A DNA stretch of 48,003 bases. Origin: Chloroflexota bacterium (GTDB lineage Bacteria > Chloroflexota > Anaerolineae > J102). The stretch lies in NCBI GenBank assembly GCA_029782215.1, contig JAKOVD010000176.1:1-48003 (forward strand). The letters run 5' to 3'. A model generated the notes under the pieces. That model searched no databases. It saw nothing but the letters and a program-made list of their open reading frames with translations, and had not been told where the DNA came from. The position numbers were made by a program, and so were the translations under genes. Below, one piece after another: positions 38,001 to 46,728 of the stretch (position 1 is its first letter; each line of letters begins with the position of its first letter).

Positions 38001-41000
38001 CCGATGTTGGTAGCGGCGGCACCCAGGCCATTGAGAAGGTCGACCCAAGAGCCGAAAGTCTCGGCCACCGACGCCGACAGGTCGATTGCCGCTTGCTGCA
38101 TCCCGGCCGGGATGGCCTTCTGGAGATCCGCCACGAAGCGCCCACCGAAGGCCGCGATTTCGCCCAGGAACGCGGCGGCGCGTCCGGCCGCCGACTCGAA
38201 CACACCGGGCTTCACCTCCCCGATGCTCTTCGCCGCGTCTCCCGCCATGGCAAAGCCCTCGACCCAGGTCTTGAGCCCTGTTGCCAAGCCACCGAAGATT
38301 TCGAGGGTCTCCTTCTTCAGACCCTTCGACAGCGCAAGGCCCTGGTCCCGAATTTTGGTGACGAACTTCACCACTCCCCCGAACGTCTCGTCGCTCGGAG
38401 GCTCGAAGTCAGCCAGGGTTGCGGCGGTTGAGACGGCGGTGTCCATCGTTTCCAGCACGCCGTCCAGGGCCTCGGTCAGGAGGTTGATGCCTTCGAGCGG
38501 GTTGGCCTTCAGGAGATCGGCCGCGTTGTCGATGCTCTTGCCCAAGCTCTTGAGGGTATTGCGCGCCACGTCCTCGAAGGACTTGATGGCCGACTCGATG
38601 AAGAACTGAAGCTCGGCCAGCTTGGCCTGCCACAGGTCGCGGCTCGGCAGGCTGGCGGCTCCCAGCTCAGTCAGGGCATCGAGCCCGTCCTGGATCGCTT
38701 GCGCCACCTTGGAGGCGATGTTTGCGATCTTGACCGCCGCGTCTTCCGCGTCCTTGCCTTCCTTCTCGCTATCCTTGGCGCTCTTCTCCCGCGCCTTCTT
38801 CTCTTTCTTCTCCTTGGCCTTCTTCTCCTTCTTGGCCTTGCCTTCCTTCTCGGGAAGACCACCACCGCCACCACCGGGGCCGCTCGCATCCACCGAGGGT
38901 CCGGCGCCGGGGTCGAAGCCCGCGCCGCCAAATCCGAAGCCAGGGCCGCCGGCATCGCCGCCGGAGAACTGATCGGTCAGGGCGGAGAAGTCGAACTTGA
39001 AAAGGCCCTTGAGCTTGGTCTTGGCGCCATCGACGAAATCACCGAAGAGCCCCTTGGCCTTTGCGCCGAAGCCCTTGATTTTTGAGATGGTGCCGGAGAT
39101 GAAGCCCTTCACGGAATCGAGGGCGCCGGCCGCGCCGCTCTTCATCTTCTCGATGAGGCCGCCCGTCTCGCCGCCGATGAGGGAGCCCAGTGGAGACAGC
39201 AGTTCGGCGATTTTCCCCATGATCCGTTGCACGATTCCAGCGCCGTCAGACAGGGCCGAACCGATGACCTCAACGATGGTGGCAAATGTGTTGGAGATCC
39301 CCTGGACGATGGGTGCCCCGACTCGCTGGAAGATCCCGTAGATGAACTGCCAGGCCTTGGAGACCAGGCCAACGATGTTGTCCCAGATGTCGCCCAGGAC
39401 ACCGCCCAGCCATGCGAACGCCTTGGCGGTCGCGTTGATCAGCTTGGTGACCGCCTTGCCTACGGCCGAATCCTTGATCCACTGCCAGGCCTTGGCGATC
39501 AGGCTACCGATCTTGTTCCAGAAGTCAGAGAGCCACTTGCCCAAACCGTTCCAAGCGTTGGACAGCCAGCGCATGATTCCGCTTGCGGCATTGGACACCT
39601 TCTGGACGATCCACGCCCAAGCCCTGGAGAAGATGGCGCCGATTCCGGCCCAAAGGTTCCCCATCCAGGTGCTGAAACTTGCCCACTTTTCGACCAGCCA
39701 ATCGACGATGGAACCCACGGTTTCGCTCAACCATGCGGTGAGTTCGGTCCAAATGGAGGTCGTGTTATCGCTCAGGATTTGGGTTTGGGTCGTGACCTGT
39801 TCGGTCTGGCTGCTGAACAGTCCGGTGACCCAGGTGACCAAGCCATCGACCAGGGCCACCACCTTCTGACCCATGTCCGCGAAGAAGCCCTTGACCTTTT
39901 CGACCAGGGCCAGGGTGTCGGCGCTGATCTGATCCCAATTCTCGCGGAAGTACTTGGCTACCATTATGACAATTGCCACAGGGAGCCACAACGGCGCGGT
40001 AATGAGCGCCAGCGCGCCCACGATGGCAGTGACGGCGCCCTGGTGCTCGGAGACCCACGACTTCAGGGCATCGACTCCGCCCTGAAGCGCGTTGATCGCG
40101 GTGTCGCGGACAGAGGAGAAGGTGTCACCGACGCTTGACCACAGGCCAGAGAAGAAGTCAACCAGGCCCCCGAAGGCGCCAACGATCCACTCCCAGATGC
40201 CGGAGAAGGTAGAGACGATGGCATCCCGCACGGTGGTGAATGTGCCGACCACCGAGGCCCAGGCGGAGGACAGGAACGAGGTCAAGTTTGCGATTCCGCC
40301 CTGGACCATGCCCAGAAGATCGACGCCGAAGAGGTTGCCGAGGAATGTGAGGAGCGCCGTGAATGGCGCGGTCAGGTACTGGAGAAGGCTTTGCCCCATC
40401 TCGGACAGGATTCCCGGCAGGGCAGAGAAGTTCCCGGTAACGACCGCCACGACCGCGGCCATGTAGCCGCCCACGATCTGCCCCAACTGGCCGAACTGAC
40501 TGGAGATGAATTCGAGGATGGACGACCAGCCCTCTTGCAGGGCTCCGCCAACCGACGGGAACAGGCCCGCGATGATGTTGATCACGGCGGAGATCGGCGA
40601 CAGAACCAGCGAGGGCAGGCTCTGGAAGATCGACCCCACCGAGCCCATGATCCCGCCGAAGTCCAGGCTCGTGATACTTGACCATAACGCTTTAAAGCCA
40701 CCGACGATTCCCGAGATGGCGCCCGTCACGATGTCACGCAGGCCACCCACGTTGTTCTTGAAGGCGATGTACAGGCCCGCGATGGCCAGGGCGGTAAGCC
40801 CGATGGGGCCGGTCAGGGCCGCGATGGCGCCACCCAGAATCGGGAACGCGGCAGTCAGGGCGGGGATGACCCCACCCGCCGCCGCGATGGCCGCCGTGAT
40901 GCTGGCGATGGCCGCCGTGATGCTGGCGATGGGAGCCGACAGCGCCCCGATGGCCGCAGCCGCGCCGGCAGCCGCCAGAAGCGGTGCGATCCAGTTGGCG

Positions 41001-42622
41001 TTCTGGGCAACCATCGTGAACAGGTTGCCCAGAAGTGCGACGATTGGCATGACGTAGGGCTGCAAGGACTGGATGGCCGAAGCGAGTTGGCCGCCGAAGC
41101 TCGCCGCGAGTTGGCCGATCACGGGGATCAGGGGATTGATGGCATCGAGAACAGAGCCCAGGATCGGCAGGAACGCGTCCCCGATCTTGATGAGAACCGC
41201 GTCGATGCTGGCCTGGAAGACCTTGAATTTCTGGGCCGGGGTATCGGCCATCTTGTCGAAGGCAGTAGCGGCAGAGCCCGCGCTGTTCTTGACAAAGTCC
41301 AGGTCGGCGGCGGCGACAGCAGCCTTCTCCCCGGTAAGGTTCAGGAATGCTGACAGCGACTCGGTGGAGCCCGCCGCCTTGGCCATGACGATGCCGCTCT
41401 CGGAAGCGGCGCCAGCGACTTCTTTCAGCGCACCATGCAGGCCCAAGGTCTTGAGCGCGGCCTCGCCCATCGACACGCCGTTCTTGGCGGCGTAGGCGGC
41501 GACTTCCTGATTCTTGGCCCCCACGACATCGAGGACCGCCGCCATTTCCTTGTTCGGCGTGATGAGCGAAACGATGGCGGCTCGCTGCCCGGTCATCGCC
41601 TGACTGGCCGTCAAGTTGTTCTTCGTCATCGTGGCCGTGGCGGCGATGACTTCCTGGTAGCTGACCCCCATCGAGGCCGCGATGCTCGACACGGTACCGA
41701 TACTGCTAGACAACTGCTGGAAGTTGAATACGCCGGCGTTCGTGCCGGCGAACATCGCATCGCTGACCTTCGACGCGTCCGCCGCCGAAAGTCCCCACGC
41801 GTTGATGGTGCCGGCCAGGGCCTGGACGGCGGTGCCGGTGTCGGTCGCGCCCGCCACCGCCGCCTTGCTGGCATCGGTCATGAACGAGAGCACGTTGCCC
41901 GCCGGGATGCCGCTGGAAAGGGCATCGTAGACCGCCTGCGCGGCGACCACCGGGTCTTGTCCGAGATGCGAGGAGACGTCGATGATCCCGGTCTTGAGTT
42001 GCGCGAGTTGGTCGCCCGTTACCGCCCCAAGGGTGTCGATGTAAGCCATACCGGATGCGAACTCGGATGCCTTGCTCGTCGCAACCCCGATGCCGCCAGC
42101 GAGCGCCACAGCCCCGGCCGCGATGGGGGCAAAGAGTCCGGCCCCCACCTTGGCGATGCCGCCCAGGCCTTCACGCATGTCGGCTCCGGCCTTCGACATG
42201 GTTGCGCTCTTGGCGGCGGCATCGGCCGCCTCATCGGCGGCCTTCTTACTCGCGGCCCCGAGCTTTTCTAGATCCTTGGACAGTGCCTCGATTTCGGGCG
42301 GGATGTCCTGGCCCAAGACGTGGAACTTTTCGACAGCCTGCTCGACGGTGCGTTGGACCTTGATCAGCTCAGCGTTGGTGAGCTTTGAGACACCCCCGAT
42401 TGCCTCGACCCCCTTGGCCGCAGCCATGGCGGAAGCGGCCAGCTTCTCGCCGTCGAAGCTGGCCGCGATGTTCTTCATGGGGTCGGTCGCTTCGCGGCTC
42501 TTGGTCCCGACCGTGGTCAGTCCGACGACCAGCTTGTCGATGCTGCTCGACAAAGCCGAGAGAGAAGCCTGCACATTGCCAGCGTCAGCGGTAATGGCAA
42601 GGCTGAGTTCTGCTGCTGCCAC
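35024..42622 (-). CDS. Tail tape measure protein, 2532 aa
   Basis: The longest gene, sitting between the tail chaperone and the distal tail gene. Residues about 90-420 form the TP901/PhageMin tail-tip domain (MREGLGGIAKVGAGLFAPIA, AVYDALSSGIPAGNVLSFM, TMTKNNLTASQAMTGQRAAI). Then come Leu/Ile-rich membrane-like helices (about 480-640) and Trp-rich helices (about 960-1090). A Lys/Glu linker follows (about 1257-1295, KKEKKAKEKKEKKAREKS). There are three repeats of 74 residues starting ETFGSWVDLL, ETFGVWLKLV and TTFSQWVGLT (about 1510-1730) and at least six repeats of 68 residues (about 1819-2226). It sets tail length and may insert into the host membrane. At about 1.5 A per residue a tail near 380 nm would be expected (rule of thumb). 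Confidence 0.93.
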   Translation of the reverse strand: MAAAELSLAITADAGNVQASLSALSSSIDKLVVGLTTVGTKSREATDPMKNIAASFDGEKLAASAMAAAKGVEAIGGVSKLTNAELIKVQRTVEQAVEKFHVLGQDIPPEIEALSKDLEKLGAASKKAADEAADAAAKSATMSKAGADMREGLGGIAKVGAGLFAPIAAGAVALAGGIGVATSKASEFASGMAYIDTLGAVTGDQLAQLKTGIIDVSSHLGQDPVVAAQAVYDALSSGIPAGNVLSFMTDASKAAVAGATDTGTAVQALAGTINAWGLSAADASKVSDAMFAGTNAGVFNFQQLSSSIGTVSSIAASMGVSYQEVIAATATMTKNNLTASQAMTGQRAAIVSLITPNKEMAAVLDVVGAKNQEVAAYAAKNGVSMGEAALKTLGLHGALKEVAGAASESGIVMAKAAGSTESLSAFLNLTGEKAAVAAADLDFVKNSAGSAATAFDKMADTPAQKFKVFQASIDAVLIKIGDAFLPILGSVLDAINPLIPVIGQLAASFGGQLASAIQSLQPYVMPIVALLGNLFTMVAQNANWIAPLLAAAGAAAAIGALSAPIASITAAIASITAAIAAAGGVIPALTAAFPILGGAIAALTGPIGLTALAIAGLYIAFKNNVGGLRDIVTGAISGIVGGFKALWSSITSLDFGGIMGSVGSIFQSLPSLVLSPISAVINIIAGLFPSVGGALQEGWSSILEFISSQFGQLGQIVGGYMAAVVAVVTGNFSALPGILSEMGQSLLQYLTAPFTALLTFLGNLFGVDLLGMVQGGIANLTSFLSSAWASVVGTFTTVRDAIVSTFSGIWEWIVGAFGGLVDFFSGLWSSVGDTFSSVRDTAINALQGGVDALKSWVSEHQGAVTAIVGALALITAPLWLPVAIVIMVAKYFRENWDQISADTLALVEKVKGFFADMGQKVVALVDGLVTWVTGLFSSQTEQVTTQTQILSDNTTSIWTELTAWLSETVGSIVDWLVEKWASFSTWMGNLWAGIGAIFSRAWAWIVQKVSNAASGIMRWLSNAWNGLGKWLSDFWNKIGSLIAKAWQWIKDSAVGKAVTKLINATAKAFAWLGGVLGDIWDNIVGLVSKAWQFIYGIFQRVGAPIVQGISNTFATIVEVIGSALSDGAGIVQRIMGKIAELLSPLGSLIGGETGGLIEKMKSGAAGALDSVKGFISGTISKIKGFGAKAKGLFGDFVDGAKTKLKGLFKFDFSALTDQFSGGDAGGPGFGFGGAGFDPGAGPSVDASGPGGGGGGLPEKEGKAKKEKKAKEKKEKKAREKSAKDSEKEGKDAEDAAVKIANIASKVAQAIQDGLDALTELGAASLPSRDLWQAKLAELQFFIESAIKSFEDVARNTLKSLGKSIDNAADLLKANPLEGINLLTEALDGVLETMDTAVSTAATLADFEPPSDETFGGVVKFVTKIRDQGLALSKGLKKETLEIFGGLATGLKTWVEGFAMAGDAAKSIGEVKPGVFESAAGRAAAFLGEIAAFGGRFVADLQKAIPAGMQQAAIDLSASVAETFGSWVDLLNGLGAAATNIGRIARIPDGLDKPIAAALGSISAVAAGFLTGLQKAYRDVKSAEAVLGLSSSIAETFGVWLKLVSDMGQAATNLRKVKLIPANIGDQIKAALLPIALAAAVFLAGIQGAYAKTKDAEAALGMSASIATTFSQWVGLTAQIADLGTKLADSKPIPPGAIDRAFATLKSLQTMASSLVVGLDETGKETFNLLKNAEQTSADLAVLSEVMGVLEEAIKLVSDSAGLDEVTRKVKPVNEAGLKQLLDNAEAAQAAVQESARVWSIANPDAAAVNEDIAIFAAATKSAVELLRGMAGLKLADQTALLRTDIDAALKNAELVRESVGKLAMEWALAHDEDAADLIQALNVYKAATGAALDLLKSASGVKLASPVALIEADIDLALENASKARRAVEKLAAEWFNALDDVDDLQSSVSSYVSVTKGAVDLLAAASKLDMSKQTRLTEDDVRLALYNAELVRVFVQDQAAVWAGASKDMAETKAQVDAYTATAKAAVDLLKAAGEMALGKQTGINAADMNVALANAELVRTAVEALARKWAITAGDTAVVAATVKDYAAVASEAVKLIVEAATLNLDDAHRITVDQLGVALDNVTLIQSNVEALATGWASIHEDTEKAAGEISDYATAAGESVKLIKDASSLDLAGVTRVSLDAVKLALANAEMARVEVEKLALAWATNEAEAARMAEHVKAYSEAAGGAVKLVGDTVKAFDGLAKIKSADAKGGVTAAGAIIKDTIAQLNKVFEDLKSDGVDLSNVNQLVSSAGPAAEAVTKVLDAFSLDRLLKNPIAKIKATGKRGETLRQNMANNLRDSVKKLTQALIDGLQGITVPEGLGGGLDRLASIYDRLLGILERLQDVKIDLSKVSSLAKAAQILGAVGALGGTGDSSTVGPGYEPPTPEQAPEAGSTVTAPEVVVGTLVPAAEMPPMELPIVPLIPSDLPPIKIPVIPEPRPDPKQDRSDSKADSGGGDNIYNQNGNIIIIDPDKAPKQLLDALAGLSGAP

Positions 42623-42629
42623 GTCTCAC

Positions 42630-43591
42630 CTACTTGCTGGGGGCATCCTTCGTGAGCGTGCCATCGCGGCGCTTCTGCTCAAGAGCGGCGAACAGCGCTT
42701 CGCGGCGCTCGTGCATCTGCTGCTCTTCCTGGGCAAAGCTTGTGTGGCTCTCGAACAGCTTCTTGAGCCGTTGCCCAAACCTCCACAGCGCGGGGTTGTC
42801 CCGGCTGAGCGCGTCAAGCCCACCCTTCTTGTTGGAGGCTTCCGCGTACCCTTCCGCCGCGCGGGCGATCATTACGTGGGTAATGATCGCCCGTCTCTTC
42901 TGTGGCGCTGGCGGGAAACCGTATTCGAGCTCGAACGCTCGAATCGGATCAATCTCGAATGTGGTGCAGAGCCGGTTGAGCCGGACCCCTAGCGGACGCG
43001 CGTCAGTTGCGCGGAACGTGTACGCGGCGTAGAGGAGGAGCCTTTTTTTTCGGACACCGCGTCACCGCCAGAGGCCACCTTGCCGACCAGCCAGTTGACC
43101 GCTTCGTTGGGCAGCATCTGGATAGCGTCAGGGTTGCCGTAGGGGGAAGGCAGGGGGCGCCGCAGTGGGTCGGTGGGGTCAAGCAGATCCCACGCAAGCA
43201 CGATGCGGGACAGCGCGACGTAGAGCTTTTCCGCCAGCTCCACCATTCGCATCGTGTCGTTCTTCTTCTTGGCGATCATCATCTGGCCGGGAATCAGCTG
43301 GATGATCTGGGGCGTCATGCGCGATACGTAGACATGCTTGCCCTTGAACGGGTACGTGTCGCGGCCCCCAATAGGTACCGGCATCTCGTCGGCCTTCAGG
43401 ACGAAGTACTCGCGCTCGTCCCAGTCCTCGATGGTCAGCTCTCGTGGGCCGAACAGGTCGTCCATCTCGACTTCGGTGGCGGCATCGATCAGCTCGTCGT
43501 CGATCTCGATGTCGGGCCCGTCGTCTTCGGTCTCGATGTCGTCGATCTCGTCGTCTTCCACTTCATGCACCGGCAGTCGCTTCGTAGCCAT
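42630..43591 (-). CDS. Tail assembly chaperone with -1 ribosomal frameshift (G/GT type)
   Basis: The short product runs from ATG 43591 to the stop at 42989 (200 residues; acidic start DEIDDIETEDDGPDIEIDDE, then the tail-chaperone body with WDEREYFVLKADEMPV). At 43043-43050 the mRNA reads GAA-AAA-AAA-GGC. Slippage by -1 on A-AAA-AAA enters a frame without stops that continues to 42630 (RLLLYAAYTFRATDARPLGV ... TLTKDAPSK) and adds about 138 residues. The two products are the analogues of lambda gpG and gpGT, which hold the tape measure protein before tail assembly. The tape measure gene starts eight bases later. Confidence 0.9.
43043..43050 (-). promoter_or_regulatory. Slippery A8 site for -1 frameshifting
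   Basis: Eight consecutive A in the mRNA (T8 on the plus strand). Zero-frame codons are GAA AAA AAA GGC, which fit X-XXY-YYZ. The -1 frame is open for about 415 bases downstream, overlapping the zero-frame stop at 42989. Confidence 0.9.
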
Positions 43592-43650
43592 TCAATACCC
43601 CTCGTTGCAATGATCTGTGTACGGATGGTTGGCGGCTCCCGCCCCCGGCG

Positions 43651-43686
43651 CTGGCCTGGCCACCTCCGAAGAAGCAGCCAGGCCAG
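43651..43686 (-). terminator. 10-bp hairpin between major tail gene and chaperone
   Basis: Arms CTGGCCTGGC (43651-43660) and 43677-43686 with a 16-base loop, in the 132-base gap downstream of the major tail gene. No T-run. Partial termination here would give the excess of tail tube protein that virions need. Confidence 0.5.
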
Positions 43687-43723
43687 CAGGGAAACGAGGG
43701 GGGGCCTCGGAAAGGAATCAGGC

Positions 43724-44209
43724 CTAGAAGGTGGCGAAGTCCTCGCTCCACTCGCCGCGCGAGTCGGGCACCAACTCGAACGCGCCCTGGATCGGGTCAT
43801 TCGGGTTGCCGCTGGCCGACACGCCGGTCAGGAGCGCGTAGCCATAGATGTAGTTGGTGGGGTCGTTCTCGCAGTCGAAGTAGAAGTAGAACGCCGCACC
43901 GCACTTGTTCTCTTCCTGGCAGCGCAGGATGTCGCTCAGGCGAGACTCGCCCTGGGACGGGTAGTACTCGAAGCTGAGCTTGGGCGTGCGCTGGACCAGG
44001 ACGTTGCGCGTCACATTGGCGCCGGACGAGCCACCAACGGTGGCGCACGCATTGGTGACCACGATCTCGGTGGTGTTGACACCGGCGTCGTAGCTGAAGG
44101 ACGAAGCATTCTTCAGGAGAGAAGGGGCGGTATCGGACTCGGCGCATTCATGGGCGATGAGCAGCGCGCCGCGGTCCCACGCCTTGCTAGGGAAGCACTG
44201 GGTGGACAT
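43724..44209 (-). CDS. Major tail (tube) protein, 161 aa
   Basis: Position immediately before the frameshifting chaperone, size, and beta-rich pattern identify the tube subunit (SSFSYDAGVNTTEIVVTNA, NVTRNVLVQRTPKLSFEYY, YIYGYALLTGVSASGNPND). Six Cys residues are unusual for a tube protein. The start ATG 44209 lies inside the end of the glycosyltransferase gene (23-base overlap), with AGAGGTGAAACC-like sequence upstream. Confidence 0.8.
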   Translation of the reverse strand: MSTQCFPSKAWDRGALLIAHECAESDTAPSLLKNASSFSYDAGVNTTEIVVTNACATVGGSSGANVTRNVLVQRTPKLSFEYYPSQGESRLSDILRCQEENKCGAAFYFYFDCENDPTNYIYGYALLTGVSASGNPNDPIQGAFELVPDSRGEWSEDFATF

Positions 44210-45383
44210 GTGGTTTCACCTCTTGCAAGTGTGATGCGAGATGAGCGGCGAGCCGCTCGGCGATTTCGCGGTAACTAAACGCCCGTACCGCATCGGGCAA
44301 CTGCGCGGCCTTGGCCTCCCGCTCGGCTGGCCGTTCAATCCAGTAGCGCACCTGGGCTTCCAACTCCGCCGGGGTGCGGAACGTGGGCACCAAGTCCCCG
44401 AAGGTCTCTTCGATTTCGGGGCGCCATTCGGCGATCACGAATGCCCCGATGGCGGCCAATTCCTTCAGGCGTGGCCCCATCGACTCGGGCATCGGGACAT
44501 GGGTGGCGTCGCGCCCATCCGTGGTGGTGGTCCGGGCCAGGTCCAGGTTGATCTTGGCCCGCGTGTACAGCCCAACCGCGTCCCTGTTCTTGATGACTGA
44601 GCCCCGCACGTAGCGCGTCAGGCTCGACACGTCGGGGTCTCCCATCCACCGCCGCACGGTCTGCCATGCGTGCCAAGCCCGCCCAAGCTTCATGTTCAGG
44701 CGCTTGGGCGTGGTGCGCGACCCCGTGAATGCCCAGACGCCATAGAGAGCCAAGTCGATGCCACGCCAGTCAACGCCCTGAAGCATGGCGACTCGCTCGA
44801 TGAAGCCCGACCCCACGAACAGCACATCGTGCTCTGGCAGCCCGTAGTCCAGCGCGCGGGGGTAGTGCTCGCGTGGGTTGTAGCCGGTGGGCAGGTAGTA
44901 GACGGCCCTCGTGTTGCGGATCTTCTGCTGTGCGATCTTCTGGCCGTAGATCGGGACTGTAGATCGCTCGTTGGTCCAGACGATGTCGTAGGCGGCGGCG
45001 GATGCCCAGTAGAACTCATCGCGGTAGGGTGACTCGGTGAGCCACAGCCCAACCGGGATGCCAAGCTTCCGGAGCTTGAGCGCGTGTGCGGGGTGGAACA
45101 GCTCCCCGTTAATGACCACCACGGCCTCGCAGTTGTGGCGCAAGACCTCGTCGTACACGTGTACTCCGGCCTCGTACATGACGCCCTCGAACGAGGGCTT
45201 GGTGGCCTCGTTCGATCCGGTCGCCTTCCACATCATGTTGAGCTTCATGCCCGCCATGCGAAGCCGCACATCGTTCTTGTACTCGATGACCTCGTGTCCC
45301 GCGTCCTCCAGGCCTCCGATCAGCCCACGGGCGCAGTCGTCGGTTGAGAACCCGTGGCCCGGATGCACCACCAGTAGCTTCAC
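44187..45383 (-). CDS. CgeB-like glycosyltransferase, 398 aa
   Basis: A two-Rossmann GT-B enzyme. The N-terminal domain is MKLLVVHPGHGFSTDDCARG, then EAVVVINGELFHPAHALKLR. The C-terminal sugar-nucleotide half is LYTRAKINLDLARTTTTDG, HVPMPESMGPRLKELAAIGA, EWRPEIEETFGDLVPTF and YWIERPAEREAKAAQLP, a pattern of the CgeB/DUF3880-type glycosyltransferases. It would transfer a sugar to an unknown acceptor in the cytoplasm. It lies between neck and tube genes and overlaps the tube gene, so a virion protein is a natural acceptor (inference). It is translated coupled to the zinc-ribbon gene (ATGA). Confidence 0.82.
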   Translation of the reverse strand: MKLLVVHPGHGFSTDDCARGLIGGLEDAGHEVIEYKNDVRLRMAGMKLNMMWKATGSNEATKPSFEGVMYEAGVHVYDEVLRHNCEAVVVINGELFHPAHALKLRKLGIPVGLWLTESPYRDEFYWASAAAYDIVWTNERSTVPIYGQKIAQQKIRNTRAVYYLPTGYNPREHYPRALDYGLPEHDVLFVGSGFIERVAMLQGVDWRGIDLALYGVWAFTGSRTTPKRLNMKLGRAWHAWQTVRRWMGDPDVSSLTRYVRGSVIKNRDAVGLYTRAKINLDLARTTTTDGRDATHVPMPESMGPRLKELAAIGAFVIAEWRPEIEETFGDLVPTFRTPAELEAQVRYWIERPAEREAKAAQLPDAVRAFSYREIAERLAAHLASHLQEVKPHVHPVLP

Positions 45384-45733
45384 CGACTACCCCCGCGCTC
45401 CGCAGCGCGATGCATCCGGTTCGCCCCAGGCCCGCTCTGGCGCGGCTCTGGGGCGTCTTGTGGCACGGGGGCGGGCAAAGTGTCAGGCGCCTCCCTATCG
45501 ACGCCCACGGGGTCGATTCCGCCGCCCTCGGGGGGCGCGGCAGGGGTTGGCGCCGGCTCCGGGGGCTCCACGATGCGTTCGCGGGGCGCGGGAGCGGTGG
45601 CGGCCGCCGCCTTGCGAGGCGCCTTGGGGGCGCCGGCCGGGCAGTCCGGGCCGCACACGCCGCCATTCTCGGCAGCCTGGCTGGCGTAGATGACGCGTCC
45701 GCACGTAGAGCACTGGGTATACAGCTTGTTCAT
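45380..45733 (-). CDS. Zinc-ribbon, Pro-rich protein, 117 aa
   Basis: MNKLYTQCSTCGRVIYAS and CGPDCP make a small zinc ribbon in the first 33 residues. The rest is Pro/Ala-rich and disordered. It lies between the tail terminator and the glycosyltransferase, overlapping the latter by four bases. It may be an adaptor of the glycosyltransferase. Not recognised as a known morphogenesis protein. Confidence 0.6.
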   Translation of the reverse strand: MNKLYTQCSTCGRVIYASQAAENGGVCGPDCPAGAPKAPRKAAAATAPAPRERIVEPPEPAPTPAAPPEGGGIDPVGVDREAPDTLPAPVPQDAPEPRQSGPGANRMHRAAERGGSR

Positions 45734-45748
45734 TTGGCCCCTCTATCG

Positions 45749-46198
45749 TTAGAAGCATCCATCGGTACAGCAGCAGTACGAGACCGTGACCACGACTTGC
45801 GCCGCATAGGCATTGTTCTTGTCATCGTTCCAGGCGGCGAGCCCGAAGTTGCGCGGGCTGTCGAACTTCAATTCATAGCCCTGGCTGGACAGCGTGGACT
45901 TGGCGTCGCGGAGGCACTTCAGAATCGAGCCATCCGTGCAGGGACTCATGACCGTGTAGATGAGGGTCCAGGCCGCATCGCTGCACGTTTCCGCGTAGGC
46001 CGTGATGACGAACTGCGCCTGGCAGCGGCCACGATCCATCCGGTCGCCCTCGATGGGCCGGATGTTGATGATCGGGAGACAGTCGCTCTCGTTGTAGCCC
46101 CGTGGCCGAACCGTGAAGCCCAGGCTGTCGGTGCAGGGCGCAAGCGTGGCCGCCAGCAGGTCCACGATGGTGTTGAGGTCACCCGTGCCCGCGCTCAT
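45749..46198 (-). CDS. Tail terminator/completion protein, 149 aa
   Basis: ATG 46198 overlaps the upstream stop as ATGA. The order connector, gp10-like, this gene, tube protein fits the tail terminator. Pattern: LNTIVDLLAATLAPCTDSLG, FVITAYAETCSDAAWTLIY, AAQVVVTVSYCCCTDG. It has ten Cys, including CCC near the end. The assignment is by order and size more than by motif. Confidence 0.62.
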   Translation of the reverse strand: MSAGTGDLNTIVDLLAATLAPCTDSLGFTVRPRGYNESDCLPIINIRPIEGDRMDRGRCQAQFVITAYAETCSDAAWTLIYTVMSPCTDGSILKCLRDAKSTLSSQGYELKFDSPRNFGLAAWNDDKNNAYAAQVVVTVSYCCCTDGCF

Positions 46199-46728
46199 GC
46201 GCCGCCTCTGGCCCAGCGGCTCTTGGTGTCCGCCACAAGCCGCTGCAAGGGACCGGCGGCAAGGATCGTCGCCATGTACTCGCGGGTCTTGTCCAGGTAG
46301 CCCTGGGTCGGCGAGTTGGCGTTGTCGCCTTCCACGTAGCTGGGGCCGGTCACGGTGCCGCGCCTGGCTATCCCTTGCGAGATCGCGAATGCAATCCGGG
46401 TGTCCATGCCGCGCCGCGCGAGCCAACGTTGAATGTTCTTGATGGTGGGTGGCCTGCCAGGGCCACGCCGCGCGCCAGCGTTCAGCATTCCGGCATGGGG
46501 AAGCGCGGACCCGATGACAGCGGTCAGGTTGGGGAACTCGCCCGCGATTCGTGTAACACCGCCGCCCTCGTGGAACGATTCACGGAGCTTGCCACTATCA
46601 ACCGGCACCACGGTATCCAGGTACTTGAGGCCCTCGACCACGGCGGATTCCATGTAGGCCTGCATCGGGCCTTCAAGCACGTCACGCGCGTTGATCCTGA
46701 GCGGGGCCTTCACCTTGATGGAGATCAC
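46195..46728 (-). CDS. HK97 gp10-like neck protein, 177 aa
   Basis: GTG 46728 overlaps the upstream stop as GTGA with GGAGG upstream, preferred to ATG 46740. VEGLKYLDTVVPVDSGKLRE and then VTRIAGEFPNLTAVIGSALP, YVEGDNANSPTQGY match the gp10-like/minor capsid pattern 'A....R...P.DTG.L..S', 'IGS.....Y...'. It helps join head and tail. C-terminal KTREYMATILAAGP is the usual helix. Confidence 0.72.
   Translation of the reverse strand: MISIKVKAPLRINARDVLEGPMQAYMESAVVEGLKYLDTVVPVDSGKLRESFHEGGGVTRIAGEFPNLTAVIGSALPHAGMLNAGARRGPGRPPTIKNIQRWLARRGMDTRIAFAISQGIARRGTVTGPSYVEGDNANSPTQGYLDKTREYMATILAAGPLQRLVADTKSRWARGGA

Noticed and set aside
45153..45164. GTACACGTGTAC 12-bp palindrome in the glycosyltransferase gene
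   Set aside because: It differs from the TTCCACGTGGAA set outside the core, occurs once, and lies within coding sequence with no promoter nearby.
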